Below are positions 1 through 10,235 of a stretch of 64,000 nt of DNA, piece by piece. The position numbers were made by a program, and so were the translations under genes. This DNA comes from Streptomyces stelliscabiei (GTDB lineage Bacteria; Actinomycetota; Actinomycetes; Streptomycetales; Streptomycetaceae). Location of the stretch: the NCBI RefSeq assembly GCF_014873495.1, contig NZ_JADBGF010000001.1:2170001-2234000 (forward strand), read 5' to 3'. Numbering within the stretch: position 1 is the first letter of the stretch; each line of letters opens with the position of its first letter. The notes below the pieces were generated by a model. The model did no database searches. It saw only the letters and a list, made by a program, of their open reading frames with translations, and had not been told where the DNA came from.

Positions 1-491
1 TAGTGCGCCCGGGCCGCGCGCAGCATCTCGATGTCGGCCATGCTGACGCGGTGCCGTCCGCCGCGCGAGACGTCGACGTCCTCCGGCGGGTTCTCCCACT
101 CCCACACCGGCATCACGGCGGGTGTGCCGGTGACGGCGGGGGCCCCGAGGACGTGCGGGCGCTGCTGCTCGTCGGAGCGCCACAGGGCGGTGGCGCGCTC
201 CACGAAACCGGAGAGGCCGGCTCCGTGCTGGGAGATCAGCTCGCCGGGCACGCCGAGCCCGATGTCGTCGAGGGTGACCGTCCGGTGCAGCCGCCCGGCG
301 AGCACCTCGCAGATCAGGTCGGGCACCTGCCCGCGCGGCCGCTGGCCCTTCAACCACCGGGCCACGGCGGTGTGTTCGTATCTCAGCGCGAGCCCCCGGG
401 CCCGCCCCGCCTGGTTGACATGCGCGGCGAGACCGGCGTGGGAGACACCGGCCTCGTCGAGGATCGCGTCGAGCAGGGTGTTGGGCTGCAT
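1..491 (-). CDS. HTH-type regulator with N-terminal DNA-binding region, C-terminus beyond the window edge
   Basis: The reverse strand from an ATG at 489-491 stays open to base 1, giving 163 codons with no stop, so the gene is cut by the window edge. The N-terminus begins MQPNTLLDAILDEAG and continues with a region containing RYEHTAVARWLKGQRPRG, which looks like the helix-turn-helix of a family of large Streptomyces regulators that carry TPR-like repeats behind it. The last readable part, RHRVSMADIEMLRAAR, is the kind of linker seen before the repeat domain in those proteins. I recognise the family but not a named gene. Function is probably transcriptional control of development or metabolism; the ligand is unknown. 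Confidence 0.75.
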   Translation of the reverse strand, partial: MQPNTLLDAILDEAGVSHAGLAAHVNQAGRARGLALRYEHTAVARWLKGQRPRGQVPDLICEVLAGRLHRTVTLDDIGLGVPGELISQHGAGLSGFVERATALWRSDEQQRPHVLGAPAVTGTPAVMPVWEWENPPEDVDVSRGGRHRVSMADIEMLRAARAH

Positions 492-712
492 GGGGGCCCT
501 CCGGTGGCTCGGTGCCGGCGCATCGCAGCGTAGCGCCTCCCGTTTCACACGGGGTGTGAAGGGAATGCCCGGATTCGGGCTGTGCGCGCGCTGTCGCGGA
601 GAGTTCCGGACCGGTTGACTGAAATGCCTCGCAAGAGGCCGGCCGGGCCGCCGGCTCCCCCTCGTACAGTGCGGTGGCCCTGCCGGGACGCTCCGTTCGA
701 GGCGCCGGGCGA

Positions 713-1732
713 CTAAGGAGTGGGAGCGAGGGGCGAGGTGTCGGCCGCGGTTCGACCCTGCCCCGTCGCGGCGTTCCGCGCGCCCCTGAGGGTGAGCGGA
801 CGTTCGTTGCGAAGGACCAGTATCGCGATGTCGTCCTTGGGGCGTCCCCCCGCGTGGCGCAGGAGCTGGGTGAACACCGCGCGGAGTACCGCCCGGGGGA
901 GGACCGGGCGGCCTCGTACGGCTTCCGTCAGCGCGACGGCCAGGGGAAAGAAGCGGCCCTGGCTGTCCCTCGCGTCCTCCACGCCGTCCGTGTGCAGGAA
1001 CAGCGCCTCGCCCGGGAGGAGTCGGCCGCAGGCGGTGACCGGGAGTTCGGCGGGCAGCGGGAAGAGCCCGAGCGGGGGCAGGGGATCGGCGCGGGCGACC
1101 GGTGTCGCCCGGCCGACACCGAGCAGGTACGGCCAGGGATGGCCGCAGTTCAGGGCGTGGAGTACGCCGTCCGGGGTGATCTCCAGGAGGAGGACGGTGA
1201 CGAAGTCCTCGGTGTCCTCGGTGTCCTCGACGCGGGCGCGGTCGCGGTCGCGCAGATGCCGGGCGAGGGCGCGGTCGAGGCGGGCGAGGACCCCGGCGAG
1301 TTCGGCCTCGTCGTGGACGGCCTCGCGGAAGCTGCCCAGCACGGCGGCGACGGTGCCGACCGCGGCGATGCCGTGCCCCCGTACGTCGCCCATCACCACG
1401 CGGACGCCGTGCTCGGTGGCGATCACCTCGTACAGGTCGCCGCCGACCCTCGCGCCCCGGTCGGCGGGGAGCTGCGCGGCGGCGGTGGCCAGTCCGTCGA
1501 TCCGCGCGGGCAGAGGCCTGAGCAGCACGCTCCGCGCGGCGCCCGCGGCCTCGCGTGCCTGCCGCACTTCCCGCAGCATCACCTGCCTGGCGTGCAGCAG
1601 CAGCCCGGTGCCGGCCGCGAGGCACACGGCACCACCGGCGATCCGGGCCCCGACACGGGCGGACCGCCGACCGAACAGCCCGCGTCCCCGGGACCATGTC
1701 CTACGAGGAAGCCCAGCCCTGACTCGAATCAT
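713..1732 (-). CDS. SpoIIE-type PP2C serine/threonine phosphatase, membrane-anchored
   Basis: A 339-residue protein. A single membrane segment lies at about residues 30-48 (AGGAVCLAAGTGLLLHA). A PPM/SpoIIE phosphatase domain fills the rest. Visible metal-site motifs are GGDLYEV (~97-103), MGDVRGHG (~114-121), a NCGHPWP turn, FLHTDGVEDARD and the late KDDIAILVL. Family members dephosphorylate anti-sigma-factor antagonists or other serine phosphoproteins. There is no kinase (HATPase) domain and no partner anti-sigma gene beside it, so its target is unknown. The linker contains a short in-frame repeat, EDTEDTED. It is transcribed alone, 179 bp downstream of pheT on the same strand. Confidence 0.85.
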   Translation of the reverse strand: MIRVRAGLPRRTWSRGRGLFGRRSARVGARIAGGAVCLAAGTGLLLHARQVMLREVRQAREAAGAARSVLLRPLPARIDGLATAAAQLPADRGARVGGDLYEVIATEHGVRVVMGDVRGHGIAAVGTVAAVLGSFREAVHDEAELAGVLARLDRALARHLRDRDRARVEDTEDTEDFVTVLLLEITPDGVLHALNCGHPWPYLLGVGRATPVARADPLPPLGLFPLPAELPVTACGRLLPGEALFLHTDGVEDARDSQGRFFPLAVALTEAVRGRPVLPRAVLRAVFTQLLRHAGGRPKDDIAILVLRNERPLTLRGARNAATGQGRTAADTSPLAPTP

Positions 1733-1911
1733 GCCGTTGGCCCCCCATCAGGCCCGGACAGCGCGTAGACCCCAGAGAGGCCGGTCCGATTCTGTCCACC
1801 GGCCGGCCCGTCAGGCGAGTCCGCCCGAGATTGTCACCCGAACGAGTGAGGTGACCCTCCGCGCCCCCGGACGGGTGACCGAGCACTCGTCCAGGGGCGC
1901 GGGGAAGGCGT

Positions 1912-4425
1912 CTAGCTCCGCAGCACCGCGCCGGTGCGCTCGCCCGCGAGGGCGACCGCCGCGTCCCGGGCCGCCGAGGCCTCGTCCACGGTCAGCGTCC
2001 GGTCCTCGGCACGGAACCGCAGCGCGTACGCCAGCGACTTCCGCCCGTCACCGAGCTGCTCCGCGTTCTCGTAGACGTCGAACAGCCGGATGCCCTCCAG
2101 CAGTTCGCCCGCCCCCTCGCGCAGCGCGGCCTCCACGTCGGCGTGCGGCACGAACGCGTCGACCACGAGCGCGACGTCCTGCGTGGCGACCGGGAAGGAG
2201 GAGATGCGCGGCGCCTGCGGGGTGCTGTCCCCCACCTGCTCCAGGGCGTCCACGTCGATCTCCATCGCGGCGGTACGGGCCGGCAGTCCGAGCGCCTTGA
2301 GCACCCGCGGATGCAGTTCACCGGCGTGGCCGACGACCCGCTCGACGCCGTCCGCCACGATCACGAACTCGGCGCACCGGCCCGGGTGCCAGGGACCGTA
2401 CTGGCCCTTGCGGACGATCAGTTCGGCACCGGCCTCGCGGGCGACGGCGCGGCCCGCCTCGACGGTGTCGGCCCAGTCGGCCGGACGGCCCCGGCCCCAC
2501 CAGCCGGCCTGCTCACGGGCCCCGGCGACGACGACGGCGACGTGGCGCGGCTGCTCGGGCAGCACGGCGTTCAGCGACGCGATCTCCTCGTCGGTGGGCC
2601 GGCGGTCGACCGGCAGCGCGACGGCGACCCGCTGCTCGCCCCGCGGGAGGAACACCAGCCCGGTCTCGAACAGGGCCAGGTCGTGCGTGCCCCGGCCGTC
2701 GTTGCGCCGCAGCGCGCCCAGCAGACCCGGCAGCAGCGACGTGCGGAGCGCGGGCTCCTCGTCCTTGAGCGGGTTGGTCAGCCTGACGACACGGCGGGCC
2801 GGGTCGTCGGCGTCCAGGCCGAGCTGGTCGAAGACCTGCTCGCCGATGAACGGGTAGTTCGGCGCCTCGACGTACCCGGCGCCGGCCAGCGCGCGGCCGA
2901 CGCGGCGGTGCAGCCGCTGCCGGTGGGTCAGGCCCCGGCCCGAGGGGGGCTTGGGGAGGGTGGAGGGCAGGTTCTCGTAGCCCTCCAGGCGGATGACCTC
3001 CTCGGCGAGGTCGTTGACCTCGGTGAGGTCGGGCCGCCAGGACGGCACGGTGACGATCAGGTCGTCCTGGCCGTAGACGTCGCAGCCGACCTCCTGGAGG
3101 CGGCGTACGACGATCTCGCGGCCGTACTCGACGCCCGCGACCCGGTCCGGGTGGTTCGCCGGCATGCTGATCGTGTGCGGCGCGGACGGGGCGATCACCT
3201 CGGTGACACCCGCGTCGGCGGTGCCGCCCGCGAGGAGCACGAGCAGGTCGACGGTGCGCTGGGCGGCGGCGGCCGCGGCCAGCGGGTCGACGCCGCGCTC
3301 GAAGCGGCGGGACGCCTCCGACGACAGCTTGTGCCGGCGGGCCGTGCGCGCGATGGCGACCTGGTCGAAGTGGGCGGCCTCGATGACGACGTCGCTGGAG
3401 GCGTTCTCCAGATCGTCGTGGTCGGCGATCTCCGTGTTGGCGCCGCCCATGACCCCGGCGAGGCCGATGGGGCCGCGCTCGTCGGTGATCACCAGGTCCT
3501 CGGCGTGCAGGGTACGGGTGGTGCCGTCGAGGGTGACGATCTTCTCGCCCTCCTCGGCCCGGCGCACCCCGATCGTGCCCTGGACCAGGGAGCGGTCGTA
3601 GGCGTGCAGCGGCTGGCCCAGCTCCATCATCACGTAGTTGGTGATGTCGACGGCGAGCGAGATCGGGCGCATGCCGACCTTCTGCAGCCGGCGCTTGAGC
3701 CAGATCGGGGAGCGCGCCTCGGGGTCGAGACCGGTGACGGTGCGGGCGGTGAAGCGGTCGCAGCCGAGCGGGTCGGAGACCTGGACGGGGTGCCCGAACG
3801 CGTTCGGGCCGGGGACGTCGAGGAGCGCCGGGTCGCGCAGCGGCAGGCCGTAGGCGATGGCGGTCTCGCGGGCGACGCCCCGGATCGACAGGCAGTCGCC
3901 GCGGTTGGCGGTGACGGCGATGTCGAGGACCTCGTCGACGAGTTCCAGCAGCTCGATCGCGTCCTTGCCGACCTCGGTCTCCGGCGGCAGCACGATGATG
4001 CCCTTGGTGCCGTCGTCGCCCATGCCCAGCTCGTCGCTGGAGCAGATCATGCCGTGCGAGTTGCGGCCGTAGGTCTTGCGGGCGGAGATGGCGAAGCCGC
4101 CGGGCAGTTCGGCGCCGGGGAGGACGACCACGACCTTGTCGCCGACGGCGAAGTTGCGGGCGCCGCAGACGATCTCCTGCGGCTCGCCGGTGCCGTTGGC
4201 GGTGCCGACGTCGACGGTGCAGAAGCGGATGGGCTTCTTGAACTCCGTCAGCTCCTCGACGGTCAGCACCTGACCGACGACCAGGGGGCCCTTGAGGCCG
4301 TCGCCGAGCTGCTCGACCGTCTCGACCTCCAGTCCGGCCGAGATGAGCTTGGCCTGGACGTCACGGCCGGTCTGGGTGGCCGGCAGGTCGACGTACTCCC
4401 GCAGCCAGGAAAGCGGGACCCGCAT
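1912..4425 (-). CDS. pheT: phenylalanine--tRNA ligase beta subunit
   Basis: 837 residues, the usual length for bacterial PheT. In order: the EMAP-like tRNA-binding domain (~40-150), B3/B4 editing domain (~210-385), B5 domain (~405-475), catalytic-like core (~490-700) and C-terminal ferredoxin-fold anticodon-binding domain (~740-836). With PheS it forms the (alpha-beta)2 enzyme that charges tRNA-Phe in the cytoplasm. The ATG shares one base with the pheS stop (TGATG), so the two are translationally coupled. In other Streptomyces argC often follows pheT; here a phosphatase gene follows instead. Confidence 0.98.
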   Translation of the reverse strand: MRVPLSWLREYVDLPATQTGRDVQAKLISAGLEVETVEQLGDGLKGPLVVGQVLTVEELTEFKKPIRFCTVDVGTANGTGEPQEIVCGARNFAVGDKVVVVLPGAELPGGFAISARKTYGRNSHGMICSSDELGMGDDGTKGIIVLPPETEVGKDAIELLELVDEVLDIAVTANRGDCLSIRGVARETAIAYGLPLRDPALLDVPGPNAFGHPVQVSDPLGCDRFTARTVTGLDPEARSPIWLKRRLQKVGMRPISLAVDITNYVMMELGQPLHAYDRSLVQGTIGVRRAEEGEKIVTLDGTTRTLHAEDLVITDERGPIGLAGVMGGANTEIADHDDLENASSDVVIEAAHFDQVAIARTARRHKLSSEASRRFERGVDPLAAAAAAQRTVDLLVLLAGGTADAGVTEVIAPSAPHTISMPANHPDRVAGVEYGREIVVRRLQEVGCDVYGQDDLIVTVPSWRPDLTEVNDLAEEVIRLEGYENLPSTLPKPPSGRGLTHRQRLHRRVGRALAGAGYVEAPNYPFIGEQVFDQLGLDADDPARRVVRLTNPLKDEEPALRTSLLPGLLGALRRNDGRGTHDLALFETGLVFLPRGEQRVAVALPVDRRPTDEEIASLNAVLPEQPRHVAVVVAGAREQAGWWGRGRPADWADTVEAGRAVAREAGAELIVRKGQYGPWHPGRCAEFVIVADGVERVVGHAGELHPRVLKALGLPARTAAMEIDVDALEQVGDSTPQAPRISSFPVATQDVALVVDAFVPHADVEAALREGAGELLEGIRLFDVYENAEQLGDGRKSLAYALRFRAEDRTLTVDEASAARDAAVALAGERTGAVLRS

Positions 4426-5546
4426 CAGATCTCCATCCCGAACGGCCGGGTGAACCGGACGTCACCCTCGACCATGTCTCGCATGTCTTCGACGTTGTGG
4501 CGGAACATCAGCATCCGCTCGATGCCGAACCCGAAGGCGAAGCCGCTGTACTTCTCCGGGTCGACACCGCAGGCGGTGAGCACCTTGGGGTTGACCATGC
4601 CGCAGCCGCCCAGCTCGATCCAGCCCTCGCTGGAGCAGGTGCGGCAGGGGCGGTCGGGGTTGCCGACGGACTCGCCGCGGCAGACGTAGCACACCATGTC
4701 CATCTCGGCGGACGGCTCGGTGAACGGGAAGAAGTTCGGCCGCAGCCGCGTCTTCATGCCCTCGCCGAACAGCGCCTGGACCATGTGGTCCATGGTGCCC
4801 TTGAGGTCGGCCATGGTGAGGCCCTCGTCGACGGCCAGCAGCTCGACCTGGCGGAAGACCGGGGTGTGCGTGGCGTCCAGCTCGTCGGTGCGGTACACGA
4901 CACCGGGGCAGATCACGTACACCGGCAGCTCACGGCTCAGCAGCGAGCGGATCTGCACGGGCGAGGTGTGGGTGCGCAGCACGACGCCGGACTCGGTGCC
5001 GCCCTCGGGGCCCTGCACGAAGAAGGTGTCGGCCTCGCCGCGGGCCGGGTGGTCCGGGCCGATGTTGAGGGCGTCGAAGTTGAACCACTCGGCCTCGACC
5101 TGGGGGCCCTCGGCGACCTCGTAGCCCATGGCCACGAAGACGTCCTCGATGCGCTCCGACAGGGTGGTGAGGGGGTGGCGGGCACCGGCCGGTACGCGGT
5201 CGTAGGGCAGCGTGACGTCCACCGCCTCCTCGACCAGTACCCGGGCGTCCCGCTCGGCCTCCAGCTCGCTCTGGCGGGCCGCGAGGCCCTTGTTGACCGC
5301 GCCCCGCGCCTGGCCGACCAGCTTGCCTGCGGCGGCCTTGGCCTGCGGGGGCAGTGCGCCGATCTCGCGGTTGGCGAGTGCCAGCGGGGAGGTGCCGCCG
5401 GTGTGGGCGACCTTGGCCTCCTGGAGCGCGTCGAGGGAGTCCGCGGCGGCGAAGGCGGCGAGCGCCTCGTCCCGCATGCGCTCGATCTCTTCCGGTTTCA
5501 AGGCCTCGACCTCTACAGGGTCGTACGACTTATTCGGTGCCGACAT
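4425..5546 (-). CDS. pheS: phenylalanine--tRNA ligase alpha subunit
   Basis: 373 residues from the ATG at 5546 ([16 protein letters not shown]). The reading frame is open for 27 more codons upstream to 5627, but that extension is not conserved in style and the 5546 ATG is preceded by GGGAAGAG, so the shorter start is preferred. The N-terminal coiled coil (~1-90) is followed by the class II aaRS catalytic domain, with motif 3 [11 protein letters not shown] near the C-terminus. A cysteine-rich insert, CYVC...PCRTC (~295-315), is typical of actinobacterial PheS. The 129 bp between the upstream kinase gene and this start hold no T-box-like specifier structure that I can recognise. Confidence 0.98.
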   Translation of the reverse strand: MSAPNKSYDPVEVEALKPEEIERMRDEALAAFAAADSLDALQEAKVAHTGGTSPLALANREIGALPPQAKAAAGKLVGQARGAVNKGLAARQSELEAERDARVLVEEAVDVTLPYDRVPAGARHPLTTLSERIEDVFVAMGYEVAEGPQVEAEWFNFDALNIGPDHPARGEADTFFVQGPEGGTESGVVLRTHTSPVQIRSLLSRELPVYVICPGVVYRTDELDATHTPVFRQVELLAVDEGLTMADLKGTMDHMVQALFGEGMKTRLRPNFFPFTEPSAEMDMVCYVCRGESVGNPDRPCRTCSSEGWIELGGCGMVNPKVLTACGVDPEKYSGFAFGFGIERMLMFRHNVEDMRDMVEGDVRFTRPFGMEI

Positions 5547-5675
5547 CTCTTCCCGTGCTTCCGATTGGCTGACTGAAGGTCCCCGTGACCGGCGCTCAGG
5601 GCCGTGTGCAGGACACAAAGGTGCCAAAGGCCGAGTCTAACGGGGTGGAGGTGAACGGATGCGCCCGCAGGCTGC

Positions 5676-6812
5676 TCAGGCCAGGTAGGCCGGAGCGCTC
5701 ACGGGCAACGTAAATCGGAACTCGGCGCCGCCGAGGGGGGCGCGTCCGACGGTGATGGTGCCGCCGTGGGCTTCGACGATGCCCTTGACGATGTACAGCC
5801 CGAGGCCGGTGCCGCCGCGCTTGCTGCCCCGCCAGAAGCGGGTGAAGACGCGGTTCATGGACTCCTCCGGGATGCCACTGCCCTCGTCGCTCACCGTGAC
5901 CGACGTACCGGTGTCCTCCCCCTCACGGGGGGACGCCGTGGGCGTGACGTCAATCGTGACCGTTCCCTCGCCGTGCCGCACCGCATTTTCCAGCAGGTTG
6001 CTCAGCACCTGGTCGATCTTGTCCGGGTCGGCCCACAGATCGGGCAGCGGCTGTCCGATCCGCAGCAGGAACCGGTCGGCGGGCTGCCCCGCGGCGACGT
6101 ACGCCTGGATGTGCCGTCCGACGGCCGCGCCGATGTCGACGGGCTGCCTGCGCACTTCGAGGCGCCCGGAGTCGATCCGCGAGATGTCCAGCAGCTCGGC
6201 GATGAGCCGCGTGACCCGGTTGGCGTCGGCGTCCACGGTCTCCAGCATCAGTTTCTTCTGGTCGTCCGTGAACCGCTCCCACTTCGCGAGCAGCGTCGCC
6301 GTGAACCCCTTGACCGACGTCAGCGGCGACCGCAGCTCATGGGCCACGGTGGCGATCAGTTCGGCGTGGCTGCGCTCGGTGCGGCGCCGGGCCTCGGTGT
6401 CGCGCAGGGAGACCACGACACGGCGGACGGGTCCTGTGGGCTCCGTGCGGATGTAGCGGGCCGACACGAGGATCTCGCGTGCCCCGGGCAGCAGCAGGTT
6501 CCGCTCGGGCTGCCCGACGCGGATGGCGAGGCCCCCGTACGGGTCGGTCAGCTGCCACCAGCGGCGGCCTTCGAGATCTTCCAGGGGGAGGGCCCATTCC
6601 AGCGGGCGGCCGAGGGCGTCGGCGGCCGGGGTGGCGGTGATCCGGGCGGCGGCGGCGTTGAAACAGATCACGCGGCCGTTGGCGTCGGCCACGACCAGTC
6701 CGTCGGGGAGGTCGTCGGGGTCGATGCCGAGCTCGGCGAGATCATCGTGCCGGGCCGCCGATGGGGCGAGCACGTCCCGTGCTCCCCGTGTGCCGCTCGT
6801 GCCGACCCTCAT
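5676..6812 (-). CDS. cytoplasmic PAS-domain sensor histidine kinase
   Basis: 378 residues without a membrane segment or signal peptide. A PAS domain occupies ~30-135 (LVVADANGRVICFN). HisKA follows with the phospho-acceptor H158 in VAHELRSPLTSVKG, then HATPase_c with the N box LLENAVRHG, G1 VSDEGSGIP, F box FTRFWRG and G2 GTGLGLYIVKG. All the boxes needed for autophosphorylation are intact. No response regulator gene is adjacent, so it is an orphan kinase. Its soluble form suggests an internal signal such as redox state or a small ligand. It lies directly upstream of pheS on the same strand and may be co-transcribed with it. Confidence 0.9.
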   Translation of the reverse strand: MRVGTSGTRGARDVLAPSAARHDDLAELGIDPDDLPDGLVVADANGRVICFNAAAARITATPAADALGRPLEWALPLEDLEGRRWWQLTDPYGGLAIRVGQPERNLLLPGAREILVSARYIRTEPTGPVRRVVVSLRDTEARRRTERSHAELIATVAHELRSPLTSVKGFTATLLAKWERFTDDQKKLMLETVDADANRVTRLIAELLDISRIDSGRLEVRRQPVDIGAAVGRHIQAYVAAGQPADRFLLRIGQPLPDLWADPDKIDQVLSNLLENAVRHGEGTVTIDVTPTASPREGEDTGTSVTVSDEGSGIPEESMNRVFTRFWRGSKRGGTGLGLYIVKGIVEAHGGTITVGRAPLGGAEFRFTLPVSAPAYLA

Positions 6813-6865
6813 CCCCGTACCCCACCTCTCGCGTTGTGCAGTGGGCCCCCGAGCCCGTCACCCTA

Positions 6866-7708
<843 letters not shown>

Positions 7709-7752
7709 GGATCACCTTTGGGGATCGAGGAGTTCGGGGGGGGGCGGAGGCA

Positions 7753-7884
7753 GTGCGTTGTCGGGTGCGGGTGCGTGGGGGCTGGCCGCGCGGTTCCCCG
7801 CGCCCCTGAAAAGCAGGGGCGGGGCTTTTGGGGGCGCCGGGAAGTGCGCGAGAAGCCCCACCGGGCCCGCACCCGACAACGCAC
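7753..7884. repeat. 19-bp inverted repeat enclosing a dispersed Streptomyces intergenic element (copy A)
   Basis: GTGCGTTGTCGGGTGCGGG at 7753-7771 is repeated exactly in inverted form at 7866-7884. The 94 bases between hold the common Streptomyces intergenic pattern GCGCGGTTCCCCGCGCCCCTG plus its inverted partner, and the string GTGCGCGAGAAGCCCC. Related strings occur at about 25140-25252 and 48504-48650. There is no open frame of note in it. The element separates rplT from the methyltransferase gene. Confidence 0.8.
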
Positions 7885-7885
7885 C

Positions 7886-7931
7886 CAAAAAACACCCGGA
7901 CCCGCAGGCGGCAAGCACCTGCGGGTCCGGG
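7886..7931 (-). terminator. rho-independent terminator of infC-rpmI-rplT
   Basis: On the minus strand the arms CCCGGACCCGCAGG (7918-7931) and CCTGCGGGTCCGGG (7895-7908) form a perfect 14-bp stem with a 9-base loop. A run of six T follows, within TGTTTTTTGG at 7886-7893. It begins about 30 bp after the rplT stop codon. This is a textbook intrinsic terminator, unusual in Streptomyces for having a true T-tract. Confidence 0.93.
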
Positions 7932-7964
7932 GCACATCTCAGACGGCTCAGGCCGGCGCGAGCG

Positions 7965-8348
7965 TCACGCCGCCTTGGGCGCGTTCACGTCCGCCGGCAG
8001 CGCCTTCTGCGCGACCTCGACCAGCGCGGAGAACGCCGTGGCGTCGTTGACGGCCAGCTCGGCGAGGATCTTGCGGTCGACCTCGATGTTCGCGGCCTTC
8101 AGACCCTGGATGAGGCGGTTGTACGTCATGCCGTTCTGGCGGGCCGCAGCGTTGATGCGCTGGATCCACAGCTGACGGAAGTCGCCCTTGCGCTTCTTGC
8201 GGTCGTTGTAGTTGTAGACCAGCGAGTGGGTGACCTGCTCCTTGGCCTTGCGGTACAGGCGCGAACGCTGACCGCGGTAGCCGGAGGCCGCCTCGAGGAT
8301 CGCCCGGCGCTTCTTGTGGGCGTTTACCGCCCGCTTGACGCGTGCCAC
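7965..8348 (-). CDS. rplT: 50S ribosomal protein L20
   Basis: 127 residues starting [15 protein letters not shown], with the conserved basic N-terminal helix that threads into 23S rRNA and the globular C-terminal domain ([19 protein letters not shown]). Length and sequence are standard for L20, an early assembly protein of the large subunit. It is the last gene of infC-rpmI-rplT. It starts 112 bp after rpmI and ends about 30 bp before an intrinsic terminator. Confidence 0.98.
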   Translation of the reverse strand: MARVKRAVNAHKKRRAILEAASGYRGQRSRLYRKAKEQVTHSLVYNYNDRKKRKGDFRQLWIQRINAAARQNGMTYNRLIQGLKAANIEVDRKILAELAVNDATAFSALVEVAQKALPADVNAPKAA

Positions 8349-8460
8349 TTTTTACTCCTTGTAGCGGGGCCGTGGTTGTCCTCACACGACCCGAAATCGA
8401 TGGGGTCCCGGTCCTGACGTCGTACGGCGCGCTTCGATCAACCGATCAGGCGCCGCCGCG

Positions 8461-8655
8461 TCACTTGCCGAGAAGCTTCTTGATCTTCGCGGCGTCGCCC
8501 GGGGCCATCTCGGCGTTGCCGGTGAGGCGACGCGTCACGCGGGACGACTTGTGCTCGAGCAGGTGGCGCTTGCCGGCGCGCTCACGGAGCACCTTGCCGG
8601 AGCCGGTGATCTTGAAGCGCTTGCTGGCACCGCTGTGCGACTTGTTCTTCGGCAT
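8461..8655 (-). CDS. rpmI: 50S ribosomal protein L35
   Basis: 64 residues, [20 protein letters not shown]..., the standard length and sequence for L35. It is highly basic and belongs to the large ribosomal subunit. It lies between infC (130 bp upstream) and rplT (112 bp downstream) in the order conserved across bacteria. Confidence 0.98.
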   Translation of the reverse strand: MPKNKSHSGASKRFKITGSGKVLRERAGKRHLLEHKSSRVTRRLTGNAEMAPGDAAKIKKLLGK

Positions 8656-8785
8656 AGCGCCGTTCTCTCCTCGTCAGTGGCGCTCCGGTGCCCGGTCGCG
8701 AAACCGGGCACGACGGAACGTCATTTCTTTCGGTTGACACCCTGGACGGTGTCCAGGGCTTCCCCCGGACTCGCGTCCCGGGGAC

Positions 8786-9469
8786 TTACGCCTCGGCAGG
8801 CGCCTCTGCAGGCGCCTCGGCCTCGACGTGCTCCAGCTCCACGTCGGTGTCCTCGGCGTCGCTGTGCTCGGCGGCGTTCTGCGACTTGCCGGGGTTGGCC
8901 TTCGCTTCCGCCTTCCGGGCTTCCTGCGCCTGGCGGGCCTCGGCCATCGCCTCGGTCTTCTTCTTGTGCGGACCGAGAACCATGATCATGTTTCGGCCGT
9001 CCTGCTTCGGGTTCGACTCGATGAACCCGAGATCCTCGACGTCCGAGGCGAGACGCTGCAGCAGTCGGTAGCCCAGCTCGGGCCGGGACTGCTCGCGACC
9101 ACGGAACATGATCGTGATCTTGACCTTGTCGCCCTGCTTGAGGAACCGGACGACGTGACCCTTTTTGGTGTCGTAGTCGTGCGGGTCGATCTTCGGCCGG
9201 AGCTTCATTTCCTTGATGACCGTGTGCGCCTGGTTCTTGCGCGCCTCACGGGCCTTCATGGCCGACTCGTACTTGAACTTCCCGTAGTCCATGAGCTTGC
9301 AGACCGGCGGGCGCGCGCTCGCCGCCACCTCGACCAGGTCGAGGTCGTACTCCTGCGCAAGCTCCAGGGCCTTGGCAAGCGGAACAATCCCGACCTGCTC
9401 GCCGCTGGGACCGACAAGTCGCACTTCGGGAACGCGAATCCGGTCGTTGATGCGGGGCTCGGTGCTGAT
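8786..9469 (-). CDS. infC: translation initiation factor IF-3, probable AUC start codon
   Basis: 227 residues when started at the ATC at 9467-9469 ([18 protein letters not shown]). This ATC has a strong GAGGAGG four bases upstream. The in-frame GTG at 9493 and ATG at 9541 have no good ribosome-binding site and add sequence not typical of IF-3. Rare start codons (AUU/AUC) on infC are known in other bacteria and let IF-3 repress its own translation. The N domain, linker and C domain ([14 protein letters not shown]) are all present. A C-terminal tail of about 50 residues rich in Ala and Glu (from ~178) extends beyond the E. coli protein, as in other actinomycetes. If annotated from GTG, the start would be 9493. 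Confidence 0.95.
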   Translation of the reverse strand: MSTEPRINDRIRVPEVRLVGPSGEQVGIVPLAKALELAQEYDLDLVEVAASARPPVCKLMDYGKFKYESAMKAREARKNQAHTVIKEMKLRPKIDPHDYDTKKGHVVRFLKQGDKVKITIMFRGREQSRPELGYRLLQRLASDVEDLGFIESNPKQDGRNMIMVLGPHKKKTEAMAEARQAQEARKAEAKANPGKSQNAAEHSDAEDTDVELEHVEAEAPAEAPAEA

Positions 9470-9474
9470 GGATC

Positions 9475-9863
9475 CTCCTCGGTAGCACCACACGCCGGTC
9501 TGGCGGACCGCCGTGTTATGTCTGGTTGACATAGAGACCAACCGTCAAGGGCCATGAAAAATGCCCCGGACGGGACACAGGCGGGGCTCCATATGCTGCC
9601 GGAGCACCGCCGCGGGTGTGCCGCGGGGCGCAGTATCGGACGACTCCACCGTCCGTACGGAACGGTGGGGGCCGTCTGACCGGTTGACCTGCCGTCCCGG
9701 AGGACAGTCAGGTGGGAGTTCGGAGCCTCCACTTGCGGGCCGGGCACACAGGTGTCCAGCCGGTCGTTGAGACCACCATACCGGGTTGAAACCTGGCGTG
9801 CCAATCGGGCTGCGCCGGACTCCCGCAGGTAGGGACGTGCGCGGCGGGGCCTATCGTGTGGGC
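9475..9863. promoter_or_regulatory. leader/promoter region between infC and the divergent DUF1844 gene
   Basis: About 390 bases with no supported gene. On the minus strand TTGACG at about 9543-9548 could be a -35 element for infC. A short hairpin, TATGTC-N5-GACATA, lies at 9517-9533. The remainder toward 9863 carries promoter sequence for the plus-strand gene, but I cannot place it exactly. No known ribosomal-protein leader structure was recognised. Confidence 0.35.
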
Positions 9864-10220
9864 ATGAGTGAGACCCCTCCTGAGAACCCCGACTTCGACT
9901 CGATGACCCGCGACATCGCCGAGGTCCCCGCGGTCGAGGTGATCGTGACCGTCGCCGTCAACCTGATGAGCGCCGCCGCGGTGAAGCTCGGCCTGACGGA
10001 GGAGGGCGACAAGTACAAGGACCTGGACGAGGCCCGCAAGCTCGTCACCGCACTCGCCGGCCTCCTCGACGCGTCGGCGACCGAGATCAGCTCCTTCCAC
10101 GCGGCACCGCTGCGCGACGGACTGAAGTCGCTGCAGCTGGCGTTCCGCGAGGCGTCGCTCGTACCGGACGAGCCGGGCCAGGGCCCGGGCGAGAAGTACA
10201 CGGGCCCGGTCTACGGCTAG
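9864..10220 (+). CDS. DUF1844 domain protein
   Basis: 118 residues from the ATG at 9864 (MSETPPENPDFDSMTRDIAEV). The open frame continues 26 codons upstream, but the shorter start matches the conserved beginning of this family. The core VPAVEVIVTVAVNLMSAAAVKLGL followed by DLDEARKLVTALAGLL is the DUF1844 signature: a small, mostly helical, cytoplasmic protein of unknown role. It is conserved next to infC in streptomycetes. It converges with the next gene, only 15 bp away. Confidence 0.9.
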   Translation: MSETPPENPDFDSMTRDIAEVPAVEVIVTVAVNLMSAAAVKLGLTEEGDKYKDLDEARKLVTALAGLLDASATEISSFHAAPLRDGLKSLQLAFREASLVPDEPGQGPGEKYTGPVYG

Positions 10221-10235
10221 ACCTCGCGGCGACCG

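Noticed and set aside
2143..4689. 848-codon open frame antisense to pheT and pheS
   Set aside because: Composition shadow of high-G+C genes; the protein is low-complexity and has no family features, while the opposite strand encodes intact pheST.
4425..5627. Longer pheS start at 5627
   Set aside because: The 27 extra residues ([16 protein letters not shown]...) are not part of PheS and the ATG at 5546 has its own ribosome-binding site.
5547..5675. T-box or Phe leader before pheS
   Set aside because: No specifier loop, T-box sequence or Phe-rich leader peptide is visible in 129 bases.
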